Positions 10,168-23,600 of a DNA stretch of 64,000 bases are shown in pieces. Source of the stretch: Dinochytrium kinnereticum (Eukaryota; Chytridiomycota; Chytridiomycetes; Chytridiales; Chytridiaceae); contig JADGJT010000029.1 in the NCBI GenBank assembly GCA_027604005.1, forward strand, positions 1 to 64,000. The letters run 5' to 3'. The notes below the pieces were generated by a model that did not search any database, was not told the origin of the DNA, and saw only the letters and a program-made list of their open reading frames with translations. The first letter of the stretch is position 1; the number at the start of each line of letters is the position of its first letter. A program made the translations under genes and the position numbers.

Positions 10168-13100
10168 ATGGAAATGGGACCACTCGAGGACGACGTCGTA
10201 GTCTCTTCAACGCCAGCACCATGGGCCTCTTCCACCCCCCTCGCCGCAACCTCATCCACCTCAACACCACCTGCAGGAACAGCAACGGGCCTCCCCAACG
10301 GATCATCGAGCTCAACCGGGCCGTCTTCACCGCCTTTGTTGAATGGGTCAGCGGATCGAGGGATGCCGCGATCGTTGAGTCATTCGATGAGGGCTGCGTT
10401 GTCGGACCCGCATTTGAATAAGAGCTTGAAGGATGCTGCGCCGAGACGACCTTATAATGATCCGAATTCGCCTTCGAATGGGGCAAGGATCAAGTTTGAG
10501 AAGCTTGTTAGGAGGTGGGTTGGGGTTGGAGGGGCCTTGTCCCTTTTTTTTTTTTTGTCTTCTCCTTTGTCCTTTGGATCGGAGCTGGTAGAGATCATGT
10601 ATGGGTGGAGTGAGTTGGCGTTCTTGTTTTTTTTATTGTGGTTTGGGTAGGGAGGGACATTGGTGTGCGAATGGTGTTTTTTTACACCGACTTGGTATGG
10701 ATGAGCATCTTCGCATTCAGACCCTTTATGCTGGATTAAGAGATGCCTTTCAAGAATTGACCACGCCAATCTCACACCACCCCTTCTCCCCACCAACAGG
10801 TACTACTACCAGCTGACTGTAGGCTGCAAAGATTCCATCTGCAATCATAAGCTCTGCGCATCCTGCCCCCGCGGTCCAAAACTCACCGCACAAGCCTCAG
10901 CCATCATGGCGGTTCAACTCGCCTCCCGTCCCCGACATTTCTTCTGCCCCCGAGTCCCCATCGAACCCGACATCACCTTAACCGAAGACCCGTTAGTCCT
11001 GTCTCAACTTACTGGAATGTCGAACGGCGGAAGTGCCAGCTCGTCGAGACCTCAGACGCCCCTGAATGGAACGCCAATGGGGAGCCCAAATTTGTCCAGG
11101 CGAGGGGTGAAGGCTGGGGAGGGAGAGGGAGGGAGGGTGTCGGTTGGGGGGAGGGGTGGAACGGGGACTCCGCCGACGGGGAGGGCGCCATCACCGAGCT
11201 TAAATGGGCCATCGGGTATGAGTGGATCGTCTAATCTTGGTCTCGGGGGACTTTTGTTTCGTGACTCCTTGAACAACAACAATCACATTGTTCAAGGCAC
11301 GTCGACCTCCAACGCGTCCGCCCAACTTTCATCATCTCCTTCCGACCGTCCATTCCACCACTCCACAAATCCTTCGGCGTCAACGAGCCCAGGCTCAACA
11401 TCTACCCCAACAAACGACACCTCCATCATCTCCCCACAAACCTCCCGCCCCTTCTTCTACTCCCTCCTCTCGTCGTCACCGTTCGCATCGATCTTTAGGA
11501 CGACGAGTGACACGCATCTGGAGAACCCGATGGTCAATGGTATTGATCTGGCGAGAACGAGATCGGCTAACCCCTTTTTGGGGGGAAGTGGGGGGTCTGT
11601 GGATCGTTTGGAAGGTGGTGCGGAGAGTGAGGTGCCAGTTGTGAGTGAGCCGAAGAGGAGCGCTTATGAGTATCTTGGGCTGGGTGTGCTGGGGAGGTTG
11701 GGGAGTGAGGCTTCGGCTAGTTTGAGGATGAGGGCAAAGTCGTTGATGGATTTGCCGAGCTTGTTGGCTTCTTCTTCTTGTAGGTTTTTTTAAGTTGATT
11801 TTAATGGGTTGTTTTTGTTGTTATTGTTGTTGTTTTTTCTGTTTGTTTTGATCACTCTTTGATTGACTTGCTTTCGCGCGCGCTGTTGTCTGTATTCTTT
11901 CTCTTCTTTTTATCCCTTTTTTTTTCAAGCTGATTTTACAGGATCAAGCCACCTTGGTCATGGCCTTGACACCCCAGAACGTTCAGACTCGCCCAACTTC
12001 TCAACGACAAACTCGGAAGGCCTTGGTCAGAGTTATTCAGATGGTTAGCCAGATCATCTCTTACCTCTCTCTTTTTTGATGTTTAACACGGTACCATTTA
12101 TTTTAGATCACGCCTTCCCACTCCACGACGAACCCGAACAGCAACTTAGCCTTGTCTACCTCACCCTTCCGCTTCTCGAAAAGGCTATCGCAACCTACCG
12201 CGTTCCTCTCCCAGCGAGATCGCGAGCAGCCACGGAGGAGCCTGTGAAAAGTATGGACGATGAGACGCTTCCTTTGTATGTGATGGAGGAGACGGGTTTG
12301 GAGGAGGTGGATGAGGAGACAATTGTGACTGAGGATCCAACGTTTTTGGTAAACACGATTCGGACGGTGTTTTCTAGTGCGGATTCTTTGAATAAGAGTT
12401 TTTTGGTAGGTTAAGTCATTTTTTTTCTCATTCCTTTCTGTTCTTTTTTGAGTGGAGTGTGTTGTTTCTTCTTCCTCCACCCCTACTTATAGCGTCTGTT
12501 CTTTTTTCTTTATTTCTTTTTAAGTGTATGGGGAATGGTCTTTTAACCGTTGTTTGTGACGCTTTCTTTATCAGCTTCCAAATGTCGATATCAACAGCCT
12601 TGAACTTGGCCTTGATATTCCATCGATACGTGCTTCGTATAACATGATTTTGGCGTTGGTATGCTGGGAGTTTCTCCTATACTGTCTATTCTGATATACA
12701 TCCTCGAAGATGAACTTATTTATTGGATTTGTTTTTCGTAGGAACCTCGTCAACTTTTTGAGAGAACTCTGGTCAATGCTCTCGAGATCCTTCTGGCATC
12801 GTTACAGTTGAATATGCAGAGACTTCAGACAGGGGCGCCGCATCTGTTGAGGCAGTTTTTTGTGGTGTTAGAGGTCAGTTTTTGCTTCTTTTTTTTTTTG
12901 CATGACTGGCGTAAAGATTGGCTCGTCTTTTTCTTTATATATAGTGCTAATACCATTCATTTCTCATTTCCAGAACCCATTATTGCGAAATGGTCATTAC
13001 CATGAAACGCTTTTAAAGAAGCTTTGCATCGTGCTCGGTCAACTTCGATCAAAGTCGAAGCAAGTCCTTGTCAATTGGTTCGCAAGGTAATCAAAACTGA

Positions 13101-15437
13101 CCCTGCCTGAAACGCGCGTCCCCTAACGCTCTTTTAAAACAACATTAAAAAAAAAATAATGATGATGATACCAACAAATCGTCAGCTACGATATGGAAGG
13201 CCTCCAATCCTTCATCGACCTCTTCCAAATCTACATCACAGATCACTTCTTCCCCAACACACCTAAAGTAGATGAAGCCATTATTGGGGCTATCAAGAAC
13301 CTCAGCCTTCTTTATCACGCGAACGATGCTTCTGCGGGACGGATACCGATTTCTAGTTTCTACAACGAGGCTTTAAATCGCAAGGTTAATTTCAAGGAGG
13401 AGTATAAGAATTGGAAGAAGACGTTGGCGGCGAAGAAGATTGTTGAGTTTTCGGTGTTCAATTATCCGTTCCTGTTTGACGTGAGTGTTTTTTTTTTCAA
13501 GTTGCGTCTTCTCGTGTGTTTTTTTTTTTTTTCACGTCTGGTGGATGCTGATTCTTTTTCTTCTCTTGAATCTTTCCTTTTACTTTCTTATCCGCTCAGC
13601 CTGTCGCCAAAACCCGCATCCTTCACATTGACGCCATGGTTCAAATGTCGATGGAGTTTGAGGAGGCTGTTGTCAATCAGGCTATCGTGATTCACGCTCA
13701 AAAGTTCCTTCAAGATTCCCCTTCTGTCACGAACCTTGAGCAGGAGTTGAAGGGTGCCACTAACCCTTTCCTCGTGCTTGAGGTTAGACGGCAGCATTTA
13801 GTTAAAGATGTTTTGGATCAGGTGCGTGTTTATGGGCATGGCTATGTGCGGCCTTCCTTTCTTTCCCCCTCGGGTACCGGTTGTTCGTATTTGTTTAAAT
13901 TGCTCTTATTTAGATTCGGAGGAAGGAGAAAGATATGAAGAAGCCTCTTAAAGTCAAGTTTGTCGGGGGAGGAGAGGAAGGAATGGATCAGGGTGGAGTT
14001 CAGAAAGAGTTTTTCCAAGTCCTCGTGAATATGCTACTAGACCCAGCTTGTGAGTTCTTTTACTACTATTGAAATCTTAAATCTCTTTCCAGACGGGATG
14101 TTTACGTACGAAGAGGAGACCAGATATGTTTGGATCAACGGAGCGTCCCTTGAGGCTGAGAAAAAGTTTGAGCTCGTTGGAACGGTGATTGGATTAGCAT
14201 TGTACAATGGGGTTATACTTGGGATCAACTTTCCCAGGCTTCTGTACAAGAAGCTTTTGGATGAGGAACCGACTTTGGAGGACATTAAGCAGGCTTTTCC
14301 GGTTTGTTTTATTTTGCTTTTGCTTTCACCAATTGCCTTGATTTGCTTTCCTTTGTTTCAGGTTTTTAATGCTGACTTGTTTCTGGTTTTCTTGTTTGTT
14401 TGTTGTGTTTTTTTGACAGGCACTTGGGAAGGGCCTACAACAGCTCCTTGACTGGACTGATGGGGATGTCGGCGATATCTTCTTAAGGACGTTCGAGATT
14501 TCCTATGAGGTCTACGGACAGGTCAAGACGTTTCCATTAGTGGAGAATGGAGATGAGACGCTCGTGACGAATGAGAACCGACAAGGTTGAGTTTCGCTTT
14601 GTTTGATTTTTTCCTCTCACTCTCCATCCTTCAAAGACTGACCTCCCGCTCAATAGAATACGTCCACCTCTACATCAACCACCTTGTCGGTGAATTTATC
14701 AAGAGGCAGTTTAACGCGTTCCGAAGAGGTTTCCATCGGGTGTGCGGTGGTCGGGCCTTGAAGGTGATGATTTTTTTTCCTTTTCTCCTTTTTTTTCCAT
14801 GATCATCTCTGGTTCTGCCTAACTTTATTTCTCGTAGATGTGCCGGTCAGAGGAGCTTGAACTTCTAATTTGTGGGACCGCCGAGCTGGACTTTAAGGAC
14901 CTTGAAAAAGGTGCTGAGTACGACGATGGGTATGGTCCTAATCATCAGGTCATCATGTTAGTACTCGTTCATGTCATTTTTTTCTTGCTGATTAGAGGAA
15001 AGTGGGAATTTTCTAACACATTCTTTTTTTTCGGATCTTTTAGGTGGTTTTGGGAGATTGTTCACGGGATGCCCTTTGAGCAGAAAAAGAAACTCCTCAA
15101 TTTCGTTACCGCATCGGACCGGGTGCCTCTCAAAGGACTAGGGAACCTTACTTTTGTGATCCAGAGAAACGGACCAGACACGGACCGGTGAGATGTTTTC
15201 TTTTTTTTTAATAACTTTTTCTCCATTGGGGTGGTGTTTTTTTTTTTTTGTTTTCCTTTTTTTTCTCGCGTCCACTAAGGCTCTATTAATTCATTTCAAC
15301 GTCGCGCTGTCAATAGGCTGCCTACCGCGTTGACGTGCTTTGGAAGGCTTTTGCTTCCAGAGTACTCTGAAAAGGACAAGCTTTCTAACCGCCTCATTAC
15401 GGCTATTGAGAACGCGAAGGGCTTTGGGTTGGTCTAA
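10168..15437 (+). CDS. UBE3A: UBE3A-like HECT E3 ubiquitin ligase with AZUL zinc domain
   Basis: Ubiquitin ligase. A Ser/Pro/Gly-rich N-terminus (from ATG 10168) leads into [17 protein letters not shown], followed by the C-x4-C-x4-C arrangement of the AZUL domain ([14 protein letters not shown]) that characterises UBE3A/E6AP. A long low-complexity insert (about 11000-11780, Ser/Gly/Pro) separates it from a helical middle region. The HECT domain runs from about 13930. It contains [19 protein letters not shown], the N-lobe [32 protein letters not shown] and the catalytic-cysteine block [17 protein letters not shown], ending in GFGLV and TAA at 15435-15437. The motif WFWEIVHG is rebuilt across an intron with donor AT|gttagt near 14956. 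At least 13 introns, many with long T runs. The AZUL plus HECT combination makes UBE3A the best assignment over yeast Hul4. Confidence 0.95.
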
Positions 15438-15839
15438 GAAATGGGAAAGGGTTTGGGGGCCATTCCTGTTTTTTAGTTAAGAGTTTGAGAGAGGGTGTTG
15501 TTGAATCTGATGCCATAGTCATTTGTTTTGTTTCAATCGTGAAGTGTATTTATCATTAAGCATAACAATTCTAATACACATTTGATGCGCCGAAGAGCGG
15601 TAGTCAACTGGGGAATGGATTGGTCTGATGGGGAATCTTCTCCATCCGGCTTCAAAGAATAAAACGCGTTTCCTTAGCGAAAACTGAAAACCAGTCCCCT
15701 TAAAAAAGAATAGCGGAAAACAGCTGATTCAAAAGACTTTCTCTTTCATTTCTTCTTGTTTTTTTAGACCATGCTATGTGGAAGGGAAAAGGTAAAGTTA
15801 AACAACGTGGGCTTTTCAATCAAAAGGAGAAAGAACCGT
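15438..15839. other. Convergent 3'-3' intergenic region
   Basis: About 400 bp between the stop codons of the HECT ligase and eIF6. No gene or repeat seen. Confidence 0.5.
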
Positions 15840-17139
15840 TCAGAATAACCGAACCGACCTGTCAATGAGCTGATCGCGCATGCCGTTGATGATGTGTGTG
15901 GGCTGGGCGTTTTGGAGCTATTGGTGAGAAGAAGGAAAAGCAATTAGCATCATAAAAATGTTAGGTAGAGAAGACAAGTACAGCAGAGGCCTGTTGTATA
16001 CCTTGAAGATGCTCTCAATCACAGAAAGCTCCGTACTTGTTGTGTCCAAACCAGCAAAAGCAGTCCAGTCGTTCACGACCAGACCCGCACCAATGAGATC
16101 CGAACCACGGTTAACGGTACCGGCCTGAAAAACGACAGCGAAAAACTAAGTAATCCACACCGCCATTGTTGAATTTAGGGCAGACAAAAAGAGATTCGAC
16201 TCACCACAAGGGGAATTTGAAGAAGTGACGATAACTCATCCTGGTCCTCGATGGAGGTTTTTGGGTGAACCTGAGCAAAAACGAAAGGGGTGTAAGCAAT
16301 TCAAACGCATGCGCCTGATTCTCATCGCAAACTAACCAGTCCACCTTGATTGCTGAAGGAACAGAAACTGCCGACAAGAACATTCCCAGCAACAGTCTGC
16401 CTGAAAACTTCCACACCCAACACATCGCTGATGATCTCCTCAGTCTCCTACATAAACCAATAAACCAATGCCAAAAGGCACAAGAAGGGGTCAGCAAATG
16501 AACCTCTCACCCCCAAAGAACCGTAGAGTGAGAAGAGATCCTTACTCGATCAACATCAGGATGCACCAAAGCAACGTAGTCATTGCAAGCAACAACATTC
16601 CCAAGAGCGGAAAGACGCTCCTCAATCCTTTGGATCTTGACGGGGTCGGGGAGGGAATTCCGGAGGTGTTGGAGCTCCTAAAGTCCACCGTCAGCCCTTA
16701 AGCTTCTCAATTCATCCATACCTGGTCGGTGGTGGTGTTGGGGACGAGGAGACCGTTGCGGTTGCCTGATTATCCAAAGCGGCAAAGTAAGGGTCCGTCC
16801 TGCATGCCTTTCACTTTTCTTACCAACGGTAAACCGTCCAATGATTCTTGTCCCAGCAATGGATGTGTGGACGACGGGGATCACATCTGCAAGTTCACTC
16901 TCAAACACACTATGCAGCAAAGAAAGTTGGTTAGCATGCAAGTTGAATGAAAAATGAAATATATGCATGCAGGCAGACTAACCTGTAGAAGTTTTCAGAG
17001 CCTCCGATCGCCACCAGACAGTAAGAGTTGGTGAGGCGGGAGAAGACGCCAATGTCGTTGCTGTTCTCGAATTGTGCACCTTGAGAAGTGTGAATGCGCA
17101 ATCATGCATGGGCAATGTGGTTGACTTACGGGTGGCCAT
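15840..17139 (-). CDS. TIF6: Eukaryotic translation initiation factor 6 (60S anti-association factor)
   Basis: eIF6 binds the 60S subunit, prevents premature 40S joining and is needed for 60S maturation. ATG at 17137-17139: MAT, then an intron, then [20 protein letters not shown]. It continues with [90 protein letters not shown] and [16 protein letters not shown]. It ends in [21 protein letters not shown] with TGA at 15840-15842. The beta-propeller repeats are complete and the length is as usual for the family. The last five residues depend on reading through a possible GT site and could differ. Several short introns. Antisense open frames here are shadows. Confidence 0.95.
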
Positions 17140-17181
17140 TGCTTTGGATGGGTTGGTTGAGCAAGATTTCAAATTGAGGTT

Positions 17182-17191
17182 NNNNNNNNNN
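17182..17191. other. Assembly gap (10 N) next to a poly-A run
   Basis: Ten N followed directly by about 20 A. It lies between the eIF6 start and the GAPDH stop, a 350-bp stretch with no recognisable gene. The fixed length of ten at all three gaps suggests the true sizes are unknown. Confidence 0.95.
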
Positions 17192-17491
17192 AAAAAAAAA
17201 AAAAAAAAAAAAAGAGGGTTTCTTCATGGGGGACGCTGAGGGCCAACGGGGTGACTGTGCCCTGCCCTCCTGTTCCTACGCGCTGGCAACTTGAGGCGAT
17301 GACAGGTATGGCCATCCTATGAACTGCACCTTAACCATGGTTTGATTCTACGACAGCAAGCAGAGGCATTGAATGATTCTATGACAGGAAAGAGGCATTG
17401 ACTGACTGAAGTGCATTTTTATTTTTTTGCAGCAACAAAGGCGGAATATGAAGTCGGGAGACTAGTGAACAAGTAAAGTTCAAGATGAAAT

Positions 17492-18928
<1,437 letters not shown>

Positions 18929-19593
18929 GTTGAGTGTGTTGTTTGTTGTTGTTGGGGTTTGGGGAGGAAGTTTGCTGATGCTTTTAAACGCGGGTGCAGC
19001 CGGAACGCAAGCGCCTTTTTATTGGGGCAAAAATGAGAAAATTCTCCGAGTTACAGGGGAAGGCGTGTGTTGCCTCATGATGAGATGGACTGCCATGTTC
19101 GCTCACCCGGACACATCGCATCACATCGCATCGCATCGATGGATGGATGGACGTGCCTTCTCGCGTCGTGCACACAATCTCCCTCCCTCTGCTTGGAGAT
19201 TATCTCTGCGATCAACCGCACAGGACAGTCAGCGATCTCTGCCGCTGCCGGGCTTGCGCGTTCGTCCCTTTTCTTTGGTGGACGCGCTTGATTTTATTTG
19301 TGTTATTTGGCCGTGAAGGCAGCGCACGAATCTATTGGTGGGATGCAGCACTTCGCGTGCAGCAAAAAAACTTTGGTGATGATGGGTGGGGAAGGTGGAG
19401 CGGAAGATGCGCGGATGAAGAAGGATGGCGCTAGCAGCGGCATGCGAACTTTGGATGTGCAAAGAGAAGAAAAGCAGCTAATGTGGAATGATATCTTCTC
19501 TTCCCCAGCCTGGCCCCGAACATTGCATGATGGTAAATTAAAATCGCCAGTCATCCTGATGTTCTGGTATCAACTCAGCCATCTATCTCCTCC
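18929..19593. promoter_or_regulatory. GAPDH upstream region
   Basis: Separates the MOB4 stop from the GAPDH start, both on the minus strand. It contains a CATCG/GGAT microsatellite patch around 19110-19150. It should hold the GAPDH promoter; no individual element can be supported. Confidence 0.4.
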
Positions 19594-20583
19594 TCACTGC
19601 CCACTTTCGGAAGAGTTCGAAAAGTCTCTCATCAGATCCCGGCGGAAGGGTATTGTGACCAGTTGCTCAGGGACAAGCTGTGTGAAATTCATCAAGGCAG
19701 TTAGATATAAATTATGGCTTAATGTCATTCATGCTCTCACCTTGAATCTGTTGACCGCAAGCACCAAGAAGCGAGAATATAGGTGGGTGTTATTCTACAA
19801 AATAGAGTCAAAAAAAATTCTTCGAAAAGAACGCCAACCTCGAATTCCTCAAAAACGTCAGGGTGCTGATACCAGGCATGGGCAAAGACTCTGTATAAGC
19901 GACGCGCAATATTTTGGTAGTGCTTGTGAGAAGATTCTGGTATCGAAATCCGACTGGGAAAGTATTTCGGGCTATTTAAAAGCATAGTGGCACCATCCAG
20001 AGTATGAATTATATAGTCGATGGCCGAGCACTGTTGGCTGAATTAGTAGCTGGCCATAAGAAAGTGACATGAACTCACAGTTTGTGGAGAATCGTGGGCA
20101 GCGCAGAGGTACTGCCATTCCCCCGCCTTCATCTCTGGGCACGTCTCTTTTGTACATATTTCACCCAGGAGAACTGCAAGCTCATTGAGCTCCAAGCAGA
20201 GCTGCCTGCGAAATATCATCAGGACCCAAATAAACATTCAGCTCCCCAAGCAACCTACCGCAAATGCTCGTACTGCCAAACATATGGATCCTGGTCCGCT
20301 GGAATATTCACCAGCTGAAACACGTCACTGTTGTCCCGCCTCAGCAGACTCTGAAGGTATATCTGGACGGCCAGCGTTGAGTCAATCTGGCTGAGCTCGA
20401 TGTCCTCCCACAAGCACCATTCCTGCGAAACACTGTTAGGCATGCATGCATCCATAGGCATGCCATAAGTCAATGCCATCCTTCCCTCCGTCAATAGCAG
20501 CAGCAGCAACACACCTCGTTTTTCGTGCCAGGATTGTTTCTTCGGACGACAGTCTGCTGCAGTGCGTTCTCAGCTGGAGGCAT
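19594..20583 (-). CDS. MOB4: MOB4/phocein family protein (STRIPAK-associated)
   Basis: MOB-family adaptor; MOB4/phocein is a STRIPAK component. ATG at 20581-20583: MPPAENALQQTVVRRNNPGTKNE, as in the phocein N-terminus. It continues with IELSQIDSTLAVQIYLQ, DPYVWQYEHLR, QLCLELNELAVLLGEIC, EWQYLCAAHDSPQ, HTLDGATMLLNSPKYFPSR, ARRLYRVFAHAWYQHPDVFEEFENN, LYSRFLVLAVNRFK and LVPEQLVTIPF, with TGA at 19594-19596. The STLAVQ and WQYEHLR blocks discriminate MOB4 from MOB1/MOB2. The zinc-coordinating Cys and His pattern of MOB proteins is recognisable. About seven exons. Its start codon is 64 bp from that of the divergent myosin V gene. Confidence 0.94.
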
Positions 20584-20647
20584 CGCTTCGAGTCACACAA
20601 TTATCGTAACAGTACAAAATTGTCACAGCTTTGGGTGGCATTGCGAT

Positions 20648-23600
20648 ATGGCCACTCCTGTCGAGAACCCCCTCGATGTCTTCAGCAAGGTAAGTAGTGC
20701 CGATAGAGCCCGTGACTAACTGGGTGGAAGGGGACAAAAGCTTGGTTTCCTGACGATCAGGAGGGATGGATCACAGGAACGCTTAAGGACAAAGTGATCA
20801 ACGATGATGCTGTGAAAATGACCTTCACGGTCGAATCAAGGCAGAAAGTATGTTACGCGTCTGTAGTGCTGCTACACAGCTCGATCGCATCTGACGATTC
20901 ACTATAATCTACCCATGATGGTTTAGGACATCGTATTCGAGTCCACTATCACCAAGTTGGTCGCCAATAAGTTTCAGGAGCTTCCTCCATTGAAGAACCC
21001 TCCGATACTTGAAGGAATCGACGATCTTGCAAACCTGTCATATCTCCATGAGTAAGCTACAATTATTCAGCCGAATCTCATTATTGTAGACCCGCTGTTC
21101 TCCACAATATTCGGCTGCGATACCAGCAAGAACAGATTTACACCTACTCTGGTATCGTCTTGATTGCTATGAATCCGTTTTCAAGGCTTGCGTTATACTC
21201 TCAGGAAATCATGAGGTTTCTTCCTTTATCTTCTGTGTGCATTAATTATTCATCAGGGAGTATTCGGGCAAACGGCGCGGGGATCTCGAGCCACACTTAG
21301 TGAGATCGGTTTAAAAATGGCTCTTTCTCTAACAAAAGTACAGTTTGCTGTTGCCGAAGAGGCGTATCGTTCAATGATCAGGGATAAAAAGAATCAGTCA
21401 ATTATCGTTTCTGGTGAGTCTGGTGCCGGAAAGACCCAAAGTGCAAAGTACATAATGAGATACTTTGCTGTCGTCGATAACTTGGAGAAGCAATTTTCTC
21501 AAGAAAGCGGAAGCCATTCTGCTAGTGGAAATAAAAGCGAGATTGAGGAGGCTGTTCTCTCAACGAACCCAATCATGGAGGTTTGCTCATTAACATCTTC
21601 TTTAAACATTCTAAAATATGAAATAGGCTTTCGGGAACTCTAAAACCACGCGTAATGACAACAGTTCACGATTCGGAAAGTATATTGAGATTATCTTCTC
21701 CAAACCGAAGGGCTCAGACAGCAATGTGAGGATCACTGGTGCGAAAATTCGGACGTATTTGCTAGAGAGGTCCCGTTTGATTTTCCAACCCGCTACGGAG
21801 CGAAATTACCACATCTTTTACCAGCTATGTGCTGCTGTTCCCGCTGCCGAGAGGAAGGAATTAGGATTGGGCAAGTGGAGTGATTTCTTTTACTTGAACC
21901 AGGGTGGAACGGGAACTATTCCTGGAATAGACGATGTTGCGGAATTAGCGATTACCCAGCAAGCCCTCTCCACCATCGGCATATCTGTATCGACTCAATG
22001 GTAGATCTTTTACTTCTTTCGATGTTAAGTAAGACTCCTAGGGATATTTTTAAGATTTGTGCCGCTCTGCTTCATATTGGAAATATCAAGATAACGGCGA
22101 ACAGAGAAGAGGCCCAAATTGCGGATGACGATGCCTCGCTAATATTTGCAACTACGTTGCTTGGCCTGAACAAACAGGATTTCCGGAAATGGATTGTAAA
22201 AAAGCAGATCATTACCAGATCGGAAAAGATCACGTCCAATCTCAACCTTAGCCAGGCCCTTATAGGAAGAGATTCGATTGCAAAGTTTATCTACAGCATG
22301 TTATTTGACTGGCTGGTGAAAGTCGTGAATAACAACCTGACCCGCGATACATCAGAGGATAATTTAACTTTTATTGGTGTTTTGGATATTTATGGCTTTG
22401 AGCACTTCAAAAAAAACTCTTTTGAGCAATTCTGCATTGTAAGGATATATTCAAGACGCTTTGTTATTCATGTTTTATAGAACTATGCGAATGAAAAGCT
22501 GCAGCAAGAATTCAATCAGCATGTATTCAAGCTTGAACAAGAGGAGTACATTACCGAAAAAATCAACTGGTCCTTTATCGACTTCAATGACAATCAGCCG
22601 TGCATTGACATGATAGAGAACAAATTAGGAATTTTAGATTTATTGGATGAAGAATCTCGTCTTCCTTCTGGCTCAGACGGATCATTGATAACAAAACTAT
22701 ACACTCGATTTGCGGTCCCTACACAACAGTTCTTTGAGAAGCCACGGTTTGGGCAAAAGGCTTTCACGATTAAGCACTATGCGTGTGATGTCACATATGA
22801 AATTGATGGTTTCATCGAGAAAAATAAGGACACTGTCTCTGATGAGCAGCTCGCCACTCTGAGTTCCTCAGAGTTTAATTTCTTAAAAGAGGTTTTAACT
22901 CCTATAGAGGTCGTTGCGCCAGTCGCAAACCAGTCACCTGAACTCGTAAGCATCTATCGGTCTTTTTTTTTCTTGGCTTACTTTCCAAAAGTCAAGGTCA
23001 AATACAAAGAGCGGTGGCACTGCACGTAAGCCCACGCTCGGAAGCATATTTAAGGCATCTCTCGTAAAGCTTATGGCAACACTACGAACCACTCAAGTTC
23101 ATTACATTCGTTGCATAAAGCCCAATCAGACCAAAACGGCCTTTGCATTCGAGCCTCAAATGGTACTTGGCCAGTTAAGAGCTTGCGGTGTGCTGGAAAC
23201 AATAAGAATCTCCTGCGCAGGATACCCCTCTCGGTGGACGTTCCAAGAATTTGCAGACCGATACTACCTTCTTGTTCACTCGAAAAAATGGGTACCCGAT
23301 CCGAAGACTCTAACAGATACGATTGTGAAGTCTGCTATAACTAATGCTGATAAGTATCAAGTGGGTCTCACAAAGATTTTCTTCCGAGCGGGACAGCTGG
23401 CGTTTTTAGAGAGGAAGAGATCTGAGAGATTGAGAGACTGCGTTGTGGAGATTCAGAAAAACATCAGACGGGTTATCTATTCAAAGCGCTTTAGAAAAGC
23501 GAGGAGTGCTGCTATAATTATCCAAACATGTGGGGTCTATATTTATGCCTGTAATTTCTAACTTGAATCCAGATTTCCGGGGATACAAAGCTCGTCAGCT

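Noticed and set aside
10906..11793. 295-residue open frame as an independent Ser/Gly-rich gene
   Set aside because: Its start is the second half of the AZUL domain and it continues in frame from the previous exon, so it is an exon of the HECT ligase.
19298..19987. 229-residue plus-strand open frame over the MOB4 3' end
   Set aside because: It lies antisense to convincing MOB4 exons and shows no family resemblance.
22002..22030. A 29-nt intron in myosin V
   Set aside because: A longer intron ending at the CTAG near 22040 restores the conserved [18 protein letters not shown] with a better family match, so the very short intron is unnecessary.
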